A stretch of DNA of 64,000 nucleotides from Saccharopolyspora shandongensis (GCF_900106995.1 NZ_FNOK01000058.1:1-64000); one strand, 5' to 3'; positions 42,561 through 51,332 are shown, counted from the stretch's first letter. The notes: a model not told the origin generated them from the letters alone. A program made the numbers and translations.

Positions 42561-44680
42561 CCCGGATGCCAGGTATGGGGGGACCGGCGGACGGGCAGCC
42601 ACGAGCGGACGAGGTGGTGCGGCAGTGGGCCAGCCAGGTCATCAACACCAGCTACGTGCCGATGGGCCGTCGCGATCTCGAAGCGTTCCTGGGCAAGTGC
42701 TTCGACGAACTGCTGAGCGCGCTCGACGGTGGCGGGGTGGAGGCCGCGCGGGACGTCGGCGAGCGGCTCGTCAGCGCGCACCTCACCAACTCGATGGCCC
42801 TGGCGCGCACGCTGCGGCATCTCGCCGCGGAGCTCCCGCAGTTCCGCGAGGCCGAACCGGGGAGGCTGACCGCCGTGCTCGGTGAGCTGGCCGCCGGGTA
42901 CGCCGGCGCGCTGCGGAAGCAGACGCTGTGCGAGCAGGAGGTGATCCAGCGCGCCGTCTCCGAAGCCCGCGACGCGGCGGAGGAGGCGCTGCGCGCCAGC
43001 GAGGCGCGCTCGCGGGCGGTGTTCACGGCGTCGGCGCTGGGCATCGCGATCGTCACGCTGGACGGGGTGATCGAGGAGACCAACCCCGCGCTGACGCGGA
43101 TCTTCCGGCGGCAGGCGAGCGAGCTCGTCGGCGGCTCGGTGTACGAGCTGGCCGACGAGGGCTGGCTGGTCAAGCTCGCCGACACCGTCGCCGCGCTGGC
43201 CACGGGCGACACCGACCAGGGCTTCCTGGACATCCGCTTCACCGAGCCCAACGGCTCGCACGTGTGGACCCAGCTGTCCGGGTCGCTGGTCCGCGACGCC
43301 CGCGGCGAACCGGACTACCTCGTGCTGCTCTACGAGGACATCACCGACCGGCACATGCTCCAGGAGCACTTCCGCCAGCAGGCCGTCCGGGACCCGCTGA
43401 CCGGGCTGGGCAACCGCACCAAGCTGGAGTCGAGCCTCGCCGCCGCGCTGGAACCGAACCGCCCCGGCCGGCGGGTCGGGCTGTGCTACTTCGACCTCGA
43501 CGGGTTCAAGGCGGTCAACGACAGCCTCGGCCACCCGATCGGCGACCGGCTGCTGCGGCAGGTCGCGCAGCGCCTCGAAGCGCCGGCCGCGGAGGCCGGT
43601 GCCGAAGCGGTGCGGATGGGCGGCGACGAGTTCGTGGTGCTGGTGCCCGACTCGTCCGGCGCCGGGCCGGTGGTCGACCTGGTGGAACGACTGCTGCGGG
43701 AGATCACCCGGCCGGTGCTGATCGGCGCGCACGAGCTCCGGGCTTCGGCCAGCGTCGGCGTCGTGGAGCGCGAGGTGGCCGGCACCGACGCCGAGGCGCT
43801 GCTGCGGGACGCCGACATCACGCTCTACCGGGCCAAGAGCGACGGCCGCGCGCAGTGGGTGCTGTTCGACCCCGAGCGCAACGCCGAGGCGCGCGACCGG
43901 TTCAGGCTCTCGGCGGAGCTGCCCGCGGCCGTGGACCAGAACGAGCTGTTCGTCGAGTACGAGCCGATCGCGGACCTGGCCACCGGCGCGCTGGCGGGCG
44001 CCGCCGCGGCCGTGCGCTGGGACCACGTGGAGTTCGGCGAGCTGGGCGACGAGCAGTTCCTCGGGCTGGCCGAGGAGACCGGGCTGATCGTCCGGCTCGG
44101 CAGCTGGGTGCTGGAGCAGGTGTGCGAGCACGCGGCGCGCTGGGTGCGGCAGCTCGGCGCGGACGCGCCGGTGCCCACCGTGAACCTGTCGCTGCGGCAC
44201 TGCCGCGACCCCGAGCTCGTCGCCGGCGTGCAGAACATCCTGCGGAGCACCGGGCTGCCGCCGGGCGCCCTGGCGCTGGGGCTGCCGGAGTCGGCCCTGT
44301 TCGACCACCAGGACGACCCGGTCGACACCCTGGAGATCTTCGCCGACATGGGCATCAAGCTGGTGGTCTACAAGTTCGGCGACGACTACGCGCGGCTGGG
44401 CCGGCTGCGCGGCCTGCCGCTGGCCGGGGTGCGCATCGACGGGCCGCACCTGGCGAGCCTGGCCGATCCGGACGGCCCGGACCCGCTGGACCGGCACCTG
44501 GTCCACGCCGCGGTCGGCGGCGCGCAGCTGCTGGGGTTGCCCGCGCTCGCCGCCGGCGTGCGCACCGAGCTGCAGGCCGACCGGCTGCGGGAACTCGGCG
44601 TCAGCACGGTCCAGGGCCCCTTCGCGGGGGAACGCGCCTCGGCCCTGGAGATCGAGCAGTTCATCGCGGCGAGGGGCTGA
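42557..44680 (+). CDS. PAS-GGDEF-EAL protein, likely diguanylate cyclase
   Basis: This 707-residue cytoplasmic protein has a helical N-terminus (1-145), a PAS domain (about 150-265), a GGDEF domain (about 275-440) and an EAL domain (about 455-705). GGDEF at 355-359 is intact and the substrate residues DLDGFKAVND are present, so it should make c-di-GMP; no RxxD inhibitory site is visible. The EAL domain is degenerate: GAAAAVRW replaces EALVRW, VVYKFGDDYARL replaces the DDFGTGYSSL metal loop, and AAGVRT replaces AEGVE, so it cannot hydrolyse c-di-GMP and may sense it instead. The start is GTG in a GTGA overlap with the DUF574 gene; ATG 42566 is an alternative. Confidence 0.9.
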   Translation: MTRMPGMGGPADGQPRADEVVRQWASQVINTSYVPMGRRDLEAFLGKCFDELLSALDGGGVEAARDVGERLVSAHLTNSMALARTLRHLAAELPQFREAEPGRLTAVLGELAAGYAGALRKQTLCEQEVIQRAVSEARDAAEEALRASEARSRAVFTASALGIAIVTLDGVIEETNPALTRIFRRQASELVGGSVYELADEGWLVKLADTVAALATGDTDQGFLDIRFTEPNGSHVWTQLSGSLVRDARGEPDYLVLLYEDITDRHMLQEHFRQQAVRDPLTGLGNRTKLESSLAAALEPNRPGRRVGLCYFDLDGFKAVNDSLGHPIGDRLLRQVAQRLEAPAAEAGAEAVRMGGDEFVVLVPDSSGAGPVVDLVERLLREITRPVLIGAHELRASASVGVVEREVAGTDAEALLRDADITLYRAKSDGRAQWVLFDPERNAEARDRFRLSAELPAAVDQNELFVEYEPIADLATGALAGAAAAVRWDHVEFGELGDEQFLGLAEETGLIVRLGSWVLEQVCEHAARWVRQLGADAPVPTVNLSLRHCRDPELVAGVQNILRSTGLPPGALALGLPESALFDHQDDPVDTLEIFADMGIKLVVYKFGDDYARLGRLRGLPLAGVRIDGPHLASLADPDGPDPLDRHLVHAAVGGAQLLGLPALAAGVRTELQADRLRELGVSTVQGPFAGERASALEIEQFIAARG

Positions 44681-44888
44681 ACCTCGCAGACGTGCTCGGC
44701 CGCTGCTCCTTCCGCCACGCGCGCCACTCGCGCCGCCGCGGGTTCTCAGAAGTTCTCTCGCGGGCAGGCGCGTGTCGGGGATCCCGCCGCTGCGGGGAGC
44801 GGCCGAAAACGGGTCGCGACTGGCCGATAACATCGGTATCCGAAGAGTATCCGCGCCGGTCCGCGGCCGGCCCAGCCTAGGAGTGATC

Positions 44889-46943
44889 GTGTCCGTACAG
44901 CCTTCCCAAGCTCAACAAGCTCTCCGGGTGAAGGTTCCGGCGGGCACTACTGCGGGCGCGGCGGTCGCCGAGGCAGGGCTGCCGTCGAAGGGGCCGGACG
45001 CGATCGTGGTGGTCCGCGACGCCGAGGGCGACCTTCGCGACCTCGCGTGGGCGCCGGACGCCGACGTCGAGGTGGAGGCGGTCGCCGCCGACACCGAGGA
45101 CGGCCGCAGCGTCATCCGGCACTCCGCGGCGCACGTGCTGGCCCAGGCGGTGCAGAACCTCTTCCCCGACGCGAAGCTGGGCATCGGCCCGCCGGTCCGG
45201 GACGGCTTCTACTACGACTTCGACGTCGACCGCCCCTTCACCCCGGAAGACCTGCAGGCGCTGGAGAAGCGCATGAAGCAGATCATCAAGTCCGGGCAGA
45301 AGTTCTCCCGCCGCCGCCTGGAGTCGGTCGAGGCCGCCAAGGAGGAGCTGGCGAGCGAGCCGTACAAGCTGGAGCTGGTGGACATCAAGTCCGATGTGGA
45401 CACCAGCGAGGTGATGGAGGTCGGCGGCGGCGAGCTGACCGTCTACGACAACATCGACCGGCACGGCGAGGTCATCTGGGGTGACCTGTGCCGCGGCCCG
45501 CACGTGCCGCACACCCGGTTCATCCCGGCGGTCAAGCTGATGCGGGTCGCCGCCGCGTACTGGCGGGGCAACCAGAACAACCAGCAGCTGCAGCGGGTCT
45601 ACGGCACGGCCTGGGAGTCCAAGGAGAAACTCGACGAGCACCTGGAGTGGCTGGCCGAGGCCGAGCGCCGCGACCACCGGCGGCTCGGCGCGGAGCTGGA
45701 CCTGTTCTCCTTCCCGGACGAGATCGGCTCCGGGCTGCCGGTGTTCCACCCCAAGGGCGGCATCATCCGGCGCGAGATGGAGGACTACTCCCGCAAGCGG
45801 CACGAGCAGGCGGGCTACGAGTTCGTCAACACTCCGCACATCACCAAGGACACGCTGTTCAAGACCTCCGGGCACCTGGACTGGTACAAGGACGGCATGT
45901 TCCCGGCGATGCACCTCGACGAGGAGCGCGACGCCAACGGTGAGCTGCGCAAGCCGGGCGTCGACTACTACCTCAAGCCGATGAACTGCCCGTTCCACAA
46001 CCTGATCTTCCGCTCGCGCGGGCGCTCCTACCGGGAGCTGCCGCTGCGGCTGTTCGAGTTCGGGTCGGTGTACCGGTACGAGAAGTCGGGCGTGGTGCAC
46101 GGCCTGACCCGGGTGCGCGGCATGACGCAGGACGACGCGCACATCTACTGTACCCCGGACCAGCTGCAGGAAGAGCTGAAGTCGCTGCTGGGCTTCGTGC
46201 TGGACCTGCTGCGCGACTACGGCCTGGACGACTTCTACCTGGAGCTGTCCACCCGCAACGACGAGAAGTACGTCGGCAGCGACGAGAGCTGGGCGGTGGC
46301 CACCGAGGCGCTGCGCACCGCCGCCGAGGAGTCCGGCCTGGAGCTGGTGCCGGACCCGGGCGGGGCCGCGTTCTACGGCCCGAAGATCTCCGTGCAGGTC
46401 AAGGACGCGCTGGGCCGCAGCTGGCAGATGTCGACCATCCAGGTCGACTACCACCTGCCGGACCTGTTCAACCTGGAGTACACCGCGCCCGACGGCAGCA
46501 AGCAGCGCCCAATCAAGATCCACCGCGCGCTGTTCGGCACGATCGAGCGGTTCTTCGGCGTGCTGACCGAGCACTACGCGGGCGCCTTCCCGGCCTGGCT
46601 GGCGCCGCAGCAGGTGGTCGGCATCCCGATCGCCGACGAGCACGTCGAGCACCTGCAGCGGGTGGCGAAGGCGTTGCGCGCCAAGGGAATCCGCATCGAC
46701 GTCGACACCAGCGACGACCGCATGCAGAAGAAGATCCGCACCCACACCACGCAGAAGGTGCCGTTCCTGCTGCTGGCCGGCGGCAAGGACGTGGAGGCCG
46801 ACGCGGTGTCGTTCCGGTTCCGCGATGGCAGCCAGATCAACGGCGTGCCGGTGGACGCCGCGGTGGCCGCGCTGGAGGACTGGATCGGGCGCCGCGAGAA
46901 CGCCTCGCCGACCGCGGAGAACTTCCTGGCGGAGCGGGCGTGA
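44889..46943 (+). CDS. thrS: Threonine--tRNA ligase
   Basis: This 684-residue class II aminoacyl-tRNA synthetase charges tRNA-Thr. Domains run TGS (1-65), editing domain with HSAAHVLAQAVQNLF, catalytic core with YYLKPMNCPFHNLIF and the Arg of VYRYEKSGVVHGLTRVRG, and the anticodon-binding domain near 580-680. Zinc ligands are the Cys of MNCPFH and the two downstream histidines. GTG at 44889 is set by AGGAG five bases upstream. The HIT gene follows with a 4-nt overlap, as in other actinomycetes. No T-box leader was found in 44681-44888. Confidence 0.97.
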   Translation: MSVQPSQAQQALRVKVPAGTTAGAAVAEAGLPSKGPDAIVVVRDAEGDLRDLAWAPDADVEVEAVAADTEDGRSVIRHSAAHVLAQAVQNLFPDAKLGIGPPVRDGFYYDFDVDRPFTPEDLQALEKRMKQIIKSGQKFSRRRLESVEAAKEELASEPYKLELVDIKSDVDTSEVMEVGGGELTVYDNIDRHGEVIWGDLCRGPHVPHTRFIPAVKLMRVAAAYWRGNQNNQQLQRVYGTAWESKEKLDEHLEWLAEAERRDHRRLGAELDLFSFPDEIGSGLPVFHPKGGIIRREMEDYSRKRHEQAGYEFVNTPHITKDTLFKTSGHLDWYKDGMFPAMHLDEERDANGELRKPGVDYYLKPMNCPFHNLIFRSRGRSYRELPLRLFEFGSVYRYEKSGVVHGLTRVRGMTQDDAHIYCTPDQLQEELKSLLGFVLDLLRDYGLDDFYLELSTRNDEKYVGSDESWAVATEALRTAAEESGLELVPDPGGAAFYGPKISVQVKDALGRSWQMSTIQVDYHLPDLFNLEYTAPDGSKQRPIKIHRALFGTIERFFGVLTEHYAGAFPAWLAPQQVVGIPIADEHVEHLQRVAKALRAKGIRIDVDTSDDRMQKKIRTHTTQKVPFLLLAGGKDVEADAVSFRFRDGSQINGVPVDAAVAALEDWIGRRENASPTAENFLAERA

Positions 46944-47515
46944 GCGGAGTTCGCGGCCCGGAGGGCGTGGAGCTGACCGAGCAGCAGGGTGTCGGGGTGC
47001 CGGACGCGTTGCAGCGGCTGTGGACCCCGCACCGGATGGCCTACATCCAGGGCGAGAACAAGCCGGAAGGCGACGACAGCGACGGCTGCCCGTTCTGCCG
47101 GCTGCTCGACTCGGGACGGCCGGACGACGAGACGCTGATCGTCGCGCGCGACGATCTGGTCTTCGCGATCCTCAACCTGTACCCGTACAACCCGGGGCAC
47201 CTGATGGTGCTGCCGTACCGGCACGTGGCCGACTACACCGAGCTCAGCACGGCGGAGACGGTGGCGGTCGCGGAGTACACGCAGCGGGCGATGCGGGTGA
47301 TCCGGCGGGTTTCCGCGCCGCACGGGTTCAACATCGGGCTCAACCAGGGGCCGGTGGCGGGTGCGGGCATCGCGGCGCACCTGCACCAGCACGTGGTGCC
47401 CCGCTGGGGCGGCGACTCGAACTTCATGCCGGTCATCGGCCACACGAAGGTGCTGCCGCAGCTGCTCGGCGAGACCCGCCGGCTGCTGGCCACCGCCTGG
47501 TCCGAAGTGGACTGA
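46940..47515 (+). CDS. HIT-family Ap4A phosphorylase-type protein
   Basis: This 191-residue HIT protein resembles mycobacterial Rv2613c, an Ap4A phosphorylase that splits diadenosine tetraphosphate, a by-product of aminoacyl-tRNA synthetases. The HIT motif is AAHLHQHVVPRW near 148. CPFCRL near 51 and NLYPYNPGHLMVLPYRHVAD near 80-100 complete the pattern. GTG 46940 overlaps the thrS stop (GTGA), so it is co-translated with thrS. This thrS-HIT-pgsA order is conserved in Actinobacteria; here a YceI gene on the other strand intervenes before pgsA. Confidence 0.92.
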   Translation: MSGVRGPEGVELTEQQGVGVPDALQRLWTPHRMAYIQGENKPEGDDSDGCPFCRLLDSGRPDDETLIVARDDLVFAILNLYPYNPGHLMVLPYRHVADYTELSTAETVAVAEYTQRAMRVIRRVSAPHGFNIGLNQGPVAGAGIAAHLHQHVVPRWGGDSNFMPVIGHTKVLPQLLGETRRLLATAWSEVD

Positions 47516-47527
47516 CCGGGTGGTCCG

Positions 47528-47545
47528 CAGTTTCAATTGAAACTG
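47528..47545. repeat. 18-bp palindrome between HIT and YceI genes
   Basis: CAGTTTCAATTGAAACTG is a perfect palindrome just past the HIT stop. Its TTCAATTGAA core resembles the inverted repeat upstream of the yceI gene (48180-48193), so both may bind the same protein. Confidence 0.5.
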
Positions 47546-47556
47546 CTCCCGGACGG

Positions 47557-47592
47557 CAACGGGCCGAGGACGTGATCGTCCTCGGCCCGTTG
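47557..47592. terminator. Bidirectional terminator between HIT and YceI genes
   Basis: A perfect 16-bp stem (CAACGGGCCGAGGACG) with a tgat loop separates the converging genes. Confidence 0.8.
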
Positions 47593-47604
47593 TGCCGTCG
47601 TCGC

Positions 47605-48132
47605 TCAGCCGCGGAGCTTGGCCTCGATGTCGAGCGTGATGGTGATCTTCTCGCCGACCAGCGCGCCGCCGGCCGGGCCGACGCCGAAGTCGGTGCGGTT
47701 GAGGACCACCTTGCCGGACAGGCCCAGCAGGCCGTCCTCGGTGAAGCCGCCCAGCTCGGTCTCCAGCGACACCGGCTTGGTGACGCCGTGCAGGGTGAAC
47801 TCGCCGTCGATCACGAAGTCCTCGCCGTCCTGGCGGACGCCGGTGGAGCGGAAGGTCGCGGTGGGGAACTGCTCCGCGTCGAGGAAGTCGGCGTTGCGCA
47901 CGTGCGCGTCGCGGTCGGCGTTGCCGGTGTCGATCGACGCGGTGTCGATGGTGGCGGTGACGGTCGACTCCAGCGGGTCCGCCGAGGTGACGATCTCGCC
48001 CTGGAACGCGCCGAACCGGCCACGGGACTTGCCGACGCCCATGTGTCGCACGGTGAACTGGATGTCCGAGTGCACGGTGTCGATGTCCCAGGTGCCCGCG
48101 ACGTAGCCGGGGATCTGCGCGGTTGCGGTCAT
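47605..48132 (-). CDS. YceI-family lipid-binding protein
   Basis: This 175-residue YceI protein forms a lipocalin-like beta barrel that binds polyprenoid or other lipids. Landmarks are GTWDIDTVHSDIQFTVRHMG at the start, RGRFGAFQGEI, ATIDTASIDTGNADRDAHVR, DFLDAEQFPTATFRSTGV and LTLHG-type FTLHGVTKPVSLE. No signal peptide is present, so it stays in the cytoplasm, as many actinomycete members do. The ATG at 48130-48132 follows GGAGG. It is an insertion into the usual thrS-HIT-pgsA order, and has its own operator-like site upstream. Confidence 0.93.
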   Translation of the reverse strand: MTATAQIPGYVAGTWDIDTVHSDIQFTVRHMGVGKSRGRFGAFQGEIVTSADPLESTVTATIDTASIDTGNADRDAHVRNADFLDAEQFPTATFRSTGVRQDGEDFVIDGEFTLHGVTKPVSLETELGGFTEDGLLGLSGKVVLNRTDFGVGPAGGALVGEKITITLDIEAKLRG

Positions 48133-48179
48133 GCTTCCTCCAGGGGAGAACGAAGTGGAAGTTCGCCCGGAAGAACAAG

Positions 48180-48193
48180 ATTGAAACTTCAAT
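48180..48193. promoter_or_regulatory. Operator-like inverted repeat upstream of the yceI gene
   Basis: ATTGAA AC TTCAAT is a perfect 6-bp inverted repeat with a 2-bp centre, 48 bp before the yceI start. The form fits MarR-family operators. The YceI gene is often controlled by such regulators, but none is encoded here. Confidence 0.45.
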
Positions 48194-48289
48194 TATTCCG
48201 CCTGTGTTCGCAGTCACTGCGCCCAGCTGTTCCCGCACACATGCCGTGCGATTGATCAGCGGCGACTAATCTGCAGGAAACGACACTCG

Positions 48290-48922
48290 GTGCACAGGCG
48301 GCTGACACTTCACGCAATGCTCAACATCTTCGCGCGGGCTTCCATTTCGCGACTGACCGACCCGATCGGCGCGGGGTTGGTCCGCCTCGGGCTGTCGCCG
48401 AACGCGGTCACGGTGACCGGCACGGTGGCCAGCGCCGGTGCGGCGATGTGGTTCTTCCCGCGCGGCCAGCTGTTCGTGGGCACCGTGGTGGTCGCGGTGT
48501 TCCTGCTCTTCGACATCCTCGACGGCGCGATGGCGCGGGCCGGCGGCAAGGCGACGCGGTTCGGCGGCGTGCTGGATGCGAGCTGCGACCGGCTGGTCGA
48601 CGGCGCGCTGTTCGGCGCGCTGGTGTGGTGGGCGCTGGTCGTCGACGTGAACCACCTGCGCGGCCTGGCACTGCTGATCTGCCTGGTGAGCGCCCAGGTG
48701 ATCTCCTACGTGAAGGCGCGCGCCGAGGCCAACGGCCTCAGCGCCGACGGCGGCCTCGCGGAGCGCGCCGAGCGGTTCCTCGTGGTCCTGGTCGGCACCG
48801 GCCTGCACGGCCTGGGCGTGCCGTACGTGCTGGACGTCGCGGTCTGGCTGCTGGTGGTGCTGTCGCTGGTCACGATCGCCCAGCGGCTGATCGCGGTGCA
48901 CGCCTCCTACCGCGACCGCTGA
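48290..48922 (+). CDS. pgsA: CDP-alcohol phosphatidyltransferase (PI-phosphate synthase type)
   Basis: This 210-residue membrane enzyme has five to six spans. The CDP-alcohol phosphotransferase signature is complete, spanning FDILDGAMARAGGKATRFGG and VLDASCDR (D-x2-D-G-x2-A-R-x8-G-x3-D-x3-D). By gene order it corresponds to mycobacterial PgsA1, which makes phosphatidylinositol phosphate from CDP-diacylglycerol and inositol phosphate, the base of PI and PIMs. The GTG at 48290 has AGGAAA 8 bp upstream; the ATG at 48317 (MLNIFARA) is an alternative start of more usual form. The next genes of the PIM set are absent. Confidence 0.9.
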   Translation: MHRRLTLHAMLNIFARASISRLTDPIGAGLVRLGLSPNAVTVTGTVASAGAAMWFFPRGQLFVGTVVVAVFLLFDILDGAMARAGGKATRFGGVLDASCDRLVDGALFGALVWWALVVDVNHLRGLALLICLVSAQVISYVKARAEANGLSADGGLAERAERFLVVLVGTGLHGLGVPYVLDVAVWLLVVLSLVTIAQRLIAVHASYRDR

Positions 48923-48944
48923 CGCGGCCCCGCCGGCCGGTTCG

Positions 48945-48987
48945 CCGCGATTCCAATGGGAAGACCCGATTCCCATTGAAATCGCGG
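48945..48987. terminator. Bidirectional terminator after pgsA
   Basis: An 18-bp stem with one mismatch (CCGCGATTCCAATGGGAA) and a 7-nt loop separates pgsA from the convergent EF-G-like gene. Confidence 0.75.
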
Positions 48988-49009
48988 AACCGCGCGACCG
49001 GGGCGGTGG

Positions 49010-51124
49010 TCACTTCTGCGGGATGAGGGACTCCGGCATCGGCTCGTAGTTCTCGAACTGCCGCGTGAAGGTCGCGCTGCCGGAGCTCAGCGACCGCACG
49101 TTCACCGCGTAGCGCACGAGCTCGCTCGCGGGCACGTGCGCGCGCACCACGGTCCACCCGCTGTCCTCCGGCTCCGTGCCGACGACCTTGCCGCGCCTGC
49201 TGGACAGGTCGCCCAGCACGGCCCCGAGGTGCTCGTCGGGAATGCGCACCGCGACCTCGTCGACCGGTTCCAGCGTGACCAGCCCCGCCTGCTCGGCGGC
49301 GGCCTTGAGCGCCAGCGCGCCCGCCGCCTGGAACGCCGCGTCGGAGGAGTCGACGCTGTGCGCCTTGCCGTCCACCAGCGTGACCCGCACGTCCACCAGC
49401 GGCGCGCCCTCGTTGATGCCCTTCTCGATCTGCGCCCGCACGCCCTTCTCCACGCTCGGGATGAACTGCCGCGGCACCGCGCCGCCGACCACGCGCTCGG
49501 TGAACTCGACGCCGGAACCGCGCGGCAGCGGCTCCACCTCGACGTCGCACACCGCGTACTGGCCGTGCCCGCCGGACTGCTTGACGTGCCGCCCGTGGCC
49601 CTTGGCGGGCTGGGCGAAGGTCTGCCGCAGGGGCACCCGCACCGGCACCGTGTCGACCTCGGCGCCGCCCTCGCGCAGCCGTTGCAGCACCACCTCCGCG
49701 TGCGCCTCGCCCATGCACCACAGCACGAGCTGGTGCGTCTCGCTGTCGCGCTCCAGCCGCAGGCTCGGGTCGGCGGCGATCAGCCGGTTGAGGTTGCGCG
49801 CCAGCGCGTCCTCGTCGCTGCGGGTGTGCGCGGTGACCGCGATCGGCAGCAGCGGTTCCGGCATCGGCCACGGCTTGAGCAGCAGCGGATCGGACGGGTC
49901 GGACAGCGTGTCGCCGGTCTCGGCCGAGCCGATCTTGGTCAGCGCGCACAGGTCACCCGCGATGCAGTGCGACACCTCGCGCAGGTTCACGCCCAGCGGC
50001 GAGTAGAGGTGCGCGATCCGCTCGTCCTCGTCGTGGTCCGGGTGCCCGCGCTCCGCCATCCCGTGCCCGGAGACGTGCACCGGGCGCTCCGGGCGCATCG
50101 TGCCGGAGAACACCCGGGCCAGCGACACGCGCCCCACGTACGAGTCGACCGAGGTGTGCACGACCTCGGCCGCCAGCGGCCCCGCCGGATCCGGGGTGAG
50201 CGGGTGCGGATCGCGGCCCTGCGGGTCGGTGAACTCCGGTAGCGGGTGCTCCAGCGGCGACGGGAAGCCGCGCCGGATGCCTTCGAGCACCTCGCGGATG
50301 CCGACCCCGGTCAGCGCGCACACCGGCAGCACCGGGTGCAGGCCGCCCTTGGCCACGGCCTTCTCCAGGTCGGCGATCAGCGTGTCCTCGTCGATCTGCT
50401 CGCCGTTGAGGTACCGGTCCATCAGCGACTCGTCCTCGCTCTCGGCGATGATCGCCTCGATGAGCTCGCCGCGCGGCCGGTCGATCTGCTCGCGCACCCG
50501 CGCATCGGCGGAGACGGTGCCGCCGAGCTCGTAGATCTGCTCGGTGAGCAGGCCGATCAGGCCGAAGAACTCGCCGCCGGAGTCGAAGTGCGGCAGGTAC
50601 AGCGGCAGCACGCCGGAGCCGAACGCGTCCTGGCAGCTCAGCAGCGCGGTGTCGAAGTCGGCGCGCGGCTGGTCCAGCCGGGCGATGAGCACGGCGCGCG
50701 GCATGCCGACCGCGGCGCACTCCTGCCAGATCGCGCGGGTCGCGGCGTCGACACCTTCGGTCGCCGAGACGACGAACAGGGCGGCGTCCGCCGCGCGCAG
50801 CCCGGCGCGCAGTTCGCCGACGAAGTCCGCGTAGCCGGGCGTGTCGATGAGGTTGATCTTGACGTCGCCGTGGTTCATCGGCGCGATGGCCAGGCCGATG
50901 GACCGCTGCTGCTCGATCGAGGCGGGCTCGTGGTCGCACACCGTGGTGCCCTCGGTGACCTTGCCCGATCTGGGAATCGTCGAGGTGGCGGCCAGCATCG
51001 CCTCGGCGATCGTTGTCTTGCCGGCGGCCGACGGGCCGACCAGCACTACGTTGCGGATCTTCGCGGGATCTGAGGGGGCCGGAATCGCCGGCCCTCCTAC
51101 TGTGCCGCTTTGCTTCGTGCCCAT
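49010..51124 (-). CDS. EF-G-like GTPase (EF-G2 type)
   Basis: This 704-residue protein has the five-domain EF-G layout but is a divergent paralogue. The P-loop is LVGPSAAGKTT near 30, G3 is DTPGYADFVGEL near 100, and the G4 NKxD element is replaced by IARLDQ, so guanine recognition may be altered. C-terminal domains include GHGRHVKQSGGHGQYAVCDV, GGAVPRQFIPSVEKGVR and the end part SSRRGKVVGTEPEDSG. Such EF-G2 proteins occur in many actinomycetes beside normal EF-G and are not required for translocation; a role in ribosome or stress handling is suspected. The ATG at 51122-51124 is preceded by AGGGGG. Confidence 0.88.
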   Translation of the reverse strand: MGTKQSGTVGGPAIPAPSDPAKIRNVVLVGPSAAGKTTIAEAMLAATSTIPRSGKVTEGTTVCDHEPASIEQQRSIGLAIAPMNHGDVKINLIDTPGYADFVGELRAGLRAADAALFVVSATEGVDAATRAIWQECAAVGMPRAVLIARLDQPRADFDTALLSCQDAFGSGVLPLYLPHFDSGGEFFGLIGLLTEQIYELGGTVSADARVREQIDRPRGELIEAIIAESEDESLMDRYLNGEQIDEDTLIADLEKAVAKGGLHPVLPVCALTGVGIREVLEGIRRGFPSPLEHPLPEFTDPQGRDPHPLTPDPAGPLAAEVVHTSVDSYVGRVSLARVFSGTMRPERPVHVSGHGMAERGHPDHDEDERIAHLYSPLGVNLREVSHCIAGDLCALTKIGSAETGDTLSDPSDPLLLKPWPMPEPLLPIAVTAHTRSDEDALARNLNRLIAADPSLRLERDSETHQLVLWCMGEAHAEVVLQRLREGGAEVDTVPVRVPLRQTFAQPAKGHGRHVKQSGGHGQYAVCDVEVEPLPRGSGVEFTERVVGGAVPRQFIPSVEKGVRAQIEKGINEGAPLVDVRVTLVDGKAHSVDSSDAAFQAAGALALKAAAEQAGLVTLEPVDEVAVRIPDEHLGAVLGDLSSRRGKVVGTEPEDSGWTVVRAHVPASELVRYAVNVRSLSSGSATFTRQFENYEPMPESLIPQK

Positions 51125-51235
51125 GAGTCCCCCTGCGAGCTCCCGGCGACCGACTGTGTCTCCGATCACACACCTCGTGTTCGGGTCGTGCAAGGGCGGT
51201 GGTCACCCGGCATGGGAGTGACGTGGCCACTGGAG

Positions 51236-51284
51236 AAGTGGACTACCGGAAATCGCGGTTAGTGGACCGTGGAAATGGTCCAGT
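51236..51284 (+). promoter_or_regulatory. PdxR-like operator boxes upstream of pdxS
   Basis: GAAGTGGACTA (51236-51246) matches the known corynebacterial PdxR motif AAAGTGGWCTA at 10 of 11 positions. A weaker copy, TTAGTGGACCG, follows at 51260-51270 and AAATGGTCCA at 51274-51283, all in one orientation. PdxR is a MocR-type activator of pdxST in Corynebacterium; no such gene is in the window. Confidence 0.5.
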
Positions 51285-51332
51285 TCGGGAATAGCCTGGT
51301 CGCGGCAGAGCAGGACGACAGGAAGGCCGAAG

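Noticed and set aside
44681..44888. T-box riboswitch before thrS
   Set aside because: No T-box sequence (GGGTGGNACCRCG) or antiterminator is present, and actinobacterial thrS is usually not T-box controlled.
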